Shown here in pieces: positions 6,235 to 8,420 of a stretch of DNA of 8,420 bases. Within the stretch, counting starts at the first letter, position 1. Each line of letters begins with the position of its first letter. The notes under the pieces are model-generated. The model was not told the DNA's origin. It was given only the letters and a program-made list of their open reading frames with translations, and ran no database searches. The position numbers were made by a program, and so were the translations under genes. The DNA is from Stomatobaculum longum. GTDB taxonomy: Bacteria; Bacillota; Clostridia; Lachnospirales; Lachnospiraceae. The stretch is taken from positions 1 to 8,420 of the forward strand of contig CAJPKN010000065.1 of NCBI GenBank assembly GCA_905370385.1, read 5' to 3'.

Positions 6235-7080
6235 ATGCGTCGACTTGCGGACAGAAGCTTGTATCTTGGAATCAGACTTTGTGTTTTCTTGTCAATCCTC
6301 TTGTTTGGGATGACGCTTTCCCTGCGAGAAGCAGAGGCGGGAACAGAACTGCGGATTTCACCGGAGTTTTTTGTGGATGAGACATCCGGTATTTTATTCC
6401 TCTGTGAAGTGGAAAATGAGAGTGAACGGGAAATTCCGGAAGTATATCTTTCGTTGCGCCTTCCGGAGGGAAGCGAGAGTCAGGTATACAGCTTCGCAAC
6501 CGCGGAATTCCTGCGGGAAGGGACCGAAGGTGTACGGTATGATTCGTTTCCTAACGGGGAGCCGCTGCAAATTTTTGTCCCTTCGCTAAAACCGGGGGAA
6601 CTGTGCCTGTTACAGGCCGAGGGAACGGTGGCCTTCGCAGAAACAAGCGAGGGGAGGCGCACGGAGCTCGAATTGGAAGCGAGTTTGCGGCGCGGGGAAG
6701 AGGAACACACGACAAGGAAGCGTTATGATCTTTCCGGACGAATGAAAGTGCCGGCAGCGGACGCTGCCCCCTTGCTCGGCGAACGAATCGGTACTGCAAA
6801 AATGCGGGATGTCGATCAACAGGCGGAATTGAGGAGAACGGAACTTCCCGCAGGGCAGCTCGAACTTGATCTTGCAAAGGCCGCTCCGCCGGCAGAAGGG
6901 AGGCGCCAAACGAGCGGACTTCCGGTGACAGAGATTCTGGTCTGCAGTCTGGCTCTCTGGATGCTAAGCATACTCTTAAAGCAGCTGGCCGTCTATTTCG
7001 AAGAGGGAAGGCGAAAGTTCGATCCGAAGCGGAAACGCTCTCCGCGGAAGGACATAGATAAGGATGAGAAAAGGGACTAA
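6235..7080 (+). CDS. Signal-peptide protein with extracellular beta-rich domain and C-terminal membrane helix
   Basis: I do not recognise this 281-aa protein as a named family. It has a signal peptide (MRRLADRSLYLGIR, hydrophobic core about 15-30, likely cleavage after AEA near residue 35). A beta-rich domain (about 37-165) has the pattern of a DUF11/CARDB-like sandwich: VENESEREIPEVYLSLRLPEGSE near 56-78, and FVPSLKPGELCLLQAEGTV near 113-131. A charged linker (about 165-225) leads to one membrane helix (about 229-253, VTEILVCSLALWMLSILLKQLAVYF). The cytoplasmic tail is very basic (EEGRRKFDPKRKRSPRK). Predicted topology is type I, outside-to-inside. The gap to the sigma-fusion gene is 29 nt and a terminator follows, so it is the last gene of the operon. 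It might be a partner of the sigma fusion or of the surface protein; neither is shown by sequence. No LPxTG motif is present. Confidence 0.78.
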   Translation: MRRLADRSLYLGIRLCVFLSILLFGMTLSLREAEAGTELRISPEFFVDETSGILFLCEVENESEREIPEVYLSLRLPEGSESQVYSFATAEFLREGTEGVRYDSFPNGEPLQIFVPSLKPGELCLLQAEGTVAFAETSEGRRTELELEASLRRGEEEHTTRKRYDLSGRMKVPAADAAPLLGERIGTAKMRDVDQQAELRRTELPAGQLELDLAKAAPPAEGRRQTSGLPVTEILVCSLALWMLSILLKQLAVYFEEGRRKFDPKRKRSPRKDIDKDEKRD

Positions 7081-7110
7081 GGCGCTTCCGGTATAGCTTT
7101 ATTGTTTGAA

Positions 7111-7150
7111 TCAAAAAGGCAGCAAGCCCAAGGGCTTGCTGCCTTTTTGA
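7111..7150. terminator. Bidirectional rho-independent terminator between convergent genes
   Basis: TCAAAAAGGCAGCAAGCCC (7111-7129) and its exact 19-nt reverse complement (7132-7150) flank a 2-nt AA spacer, so the hairpin closes with an effective loop of about 4 nt. The stem begins with AAAAA and ends with TTTTT, so it gives a GC-rich stem plus a U run on both strands. It lies 30 nt after the + strand operon and 65 nt beyond the stop of the convergent - strand ATPase gene, and should end both transcripts. Confidence 0.92.
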
Positions 7151-7215
7151 TGAAACAGGATAAGTACAGCGCGACTGTTCCCGTTCGGATAGGGATTGCA
7201 CGGAAGCGATACGCA

Positions 7216-8420
7216 TCAAAGCTCCACGAGATGAAACGGAAGCATGGAGGCGGTGAGAAGCTGTGCCTCGCGAAGATGCGGGGTAAAGAGTAAAATCTGA
7301 CGGGGCGTGTAACTCTCCAGCAACCAGTGAAGAACGGTGCGAAGCCGCTGTTCATCGTAGTTTGCAAAGCTGTCATCCAGTAGGAGCGGCAGTGAATTGT
7401 TGCCGAATTGCAACAAATCCGCGGCGGCGAGGCGCAGTGCAAAGTATACCTGGTCCACGGTGCCGGCGCCGGCTTGTTCAATCGGAATCAACTTACGCGA
7501 GGTGTTCAAAAAGATATTCAGATTCTGATCGACCGAAAGGGAATCATAGACATTTCCGGTGATGCCGGAGATGAGCTGTGAAGCGGACTGATTCAGGTAG
7601 CGGCCGAAGGAGTCATGAATGGTCTCCGAGAGTCGGGCCAGGGTTTCCGTTGCGATATTGATGGCCTCTATCTCGGTATTCAGACGGTCATTTTCGGCGA
7701 CCACATTTTTCAATGCGGCGGTCTCGTCCTTCAGAGCGGAAAGCTGCTGTAACTGCTGTTCCAGCAGCCACTGACTCTTCTGCTGGTTTGCCAAGGATTG
7801 TTCCGTCTCCGCCTGCTGTGTCTTTAAGAGGCGCAGCTTCTCTTCGATATCGTAGACGGCGGATTCACAGCGCAAAATTTCGTCTTGCAAATCCAAGAGT
7901 TCCGCGATTTTTTCCTTTGCGCTCGTCGCGAGTGCACTCGGACGCCTGCTGAGTTCGTTCTCCAACAAAAGCTCGGGGAAATGTTCACGGATCAATTGCC
8001 GAATCTTGCGAGTTGATTTTCGGCGTCGCCGTCCCGCGAGAAGAACCGAGAGGAGCAGACAAACACCGAGGGCGACACAGCAGACAGCCGTGACGCAGAG
8101 CAGAGCCTGGAGCTTATTGGCACTGTCCGGGACCACGCGCAACATCGTAAAGTAGAGTAAGAGTGCCAGCGGAAACAAAAGAAAGCCGGCGATGGTCCGA
8201 GCGCGCAGTTGTGTCCGTGAGCGCAGTGCTTTGCGTTCGCTCTGCCAGTCGGAAATCTGTGTCTGAAAGCGAAGCAAGGACTGACGGTTTTGAAAACCGC
8301 GCTCTTCCATGGTCTGACGCTTGGCGGCCAAGGTTTTTACAAGCTTTTCCTTTTCGCTTTGCAAGGTTTCCTGAACACTCTGACTGTCCTGCCTGGAAGC
8401 GCTCAGGCTTTGCATGGTAT
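7216..8420 (-). CDS. YhaN-like SMC/Rad50-type AAA ATPase, C-terminal part (runs off window)
   Basis: About 400 C-terminal residues are visible; the frame is still open at the window edge, so the ATG at 8415 is probably internal. Positions here count from that ATG. Residues 1-70 are coiled-coil-like. Two membrane segments (about 74-92 and 104-128) are followed by RRRRK. A long Gln/Glu/Leu-rich coiled coil runs about 165-265. The C-terminal ATPase lobe has an ABC-type signature, GAGTVDQVYFALRLAAADLL (316-335), a Walker B LPLLLDDS (342-349), the D-loop-like FANYDEQR (350-357) and an H-loop-like LLFTPH (375-380). The Walker A motif must lie in the missing N-terminus. B. subtilis YhaN (about 960 aa) pairs with the SbcD-like nuclease YhaO. 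I infer a nuclease-associated DNA repair or processing role, but the partner is outside the window. The gene is convergent with the sigma-fusion operon. Confidence 0.85.
   Translation of the reverse strand, partial: TMQSLSASRQDSQSVQETLQSEKEKLVKTLAAKRQTMEERGFQNRQSLLRFQTQISDWQSERKALRSRTQLRARTIAGFLLFPLALLLYFTMLRVVPDSANKLQALLCVTAVCCVALGVCLLLSVLLAGRRRRKSTRKIRQLIREHFPELLLENELSRRPSALATSAKEKIAELLDLQDEILRCESAVYDIEEKLRLLKTQQAETEQSLANQQKSQWLLEQQLQQLSALKDETAALKNVVAENDRLNTEIEAINIATETLARLSETIHDSFGRYLNQSASQLISGITGNVYDSLSVDQNLNIFLNTSRKLIPIEQAGAGTVDQVYFALRLAAADLLQFGNNSLPLLLDDSFANYDEQRLRTVLHWLLESYTPRQILLFTPHLREAQLLTASMLPFHLVEL

Noticed and set aside
6551..7219. 222-aa open frame on the - strand opposite the third operon gene
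   Set aside because: It crosses the bidirectional terminator and has a Pro/Arg/Ser-rich, unrecognised sequence; the + strand gene has a signal peptide, membrane helix and consensus ribosome binding site.
7102..7293. 63-aa open frame on the + strand after the operon
   Set aside because: It starts just before the terminator hairpin, translates through it, and then overlaps the 3' end of the - strand ATPase gene.

Overview
The window looks like a chromosomal segment from a low-to-moderate GC Gram-positive anaerobe of class Clostridia, most likely Lachnospiraceae or a close relative. The basis is gene order and family content: soj/parA, spo0J/parB and a DUF4446 protein in a row, an LPxTG sortase-anchored protein with a SpaA-like fold, and Firmicutes-type Shine-Dalgarno sites. 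The genus is inferred and not certain.

Region 1 (1-2390) is a chromosome-segregation operon. A ParA ATPase, a ParB CTPase/DNA-binding protein and a small membrane-anchored DUF4446 protein are packed 5 to 13 nt apart. They are followed by a strong rho-independent terminator at 2357-2390.

Region 2 (2400-7150) is a separate three-gene unit and the most interesting part. It begins directly after that terminator with a sequence shaped like an ECF sigma-factor promoter (GAAC-N17-CGTC). Gene 1 is a secreted 812-aa surface protein with a leucine-rich-repeat-like segment, one SpaA/Cna-B-like domain and a C-terminal LPQTG motif; the reading frame just after LPQTG is questionable. Gene 2 is an ECF-type sigma factor fused in one polypeptide to a membrane segment and two Ig-like domains predicted to lie outside the cell. 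Gene 3 is a protein with a signal peptide, an extracellular beta-rich domain and a single C-terminal membrane helix with a very basic tail. No separate anti-sigma factor is present, so the fused membrane and Ig-like part may hold or control the sigma domain. My reading is a self-regulated, envelope-sensing operon: tethered sigma factor, wall-anchored surface protein and membrane accessory protein. This is a hypothesis from architecture.

Region 3 (7111-8420): a 19-bp perfect inverted repeat serves as a bidirectional terminator between the + strand operon and a convergent - strand gene. That gene encodes the C-terminal part of a YhaN-like, SMC/Rad50-type AAA ATPase with two internal membrane segments; its N-terminus lies beyond the window.

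The longest stretch without a gene is 2265-2485 (221 nt). It holds a 9-bp hairpin, the terminator, the candidate ECF promoter and a ribosome binding site. No tRNA, rRNA, CRISPR, insertion sequence or consensus parS site was seen.
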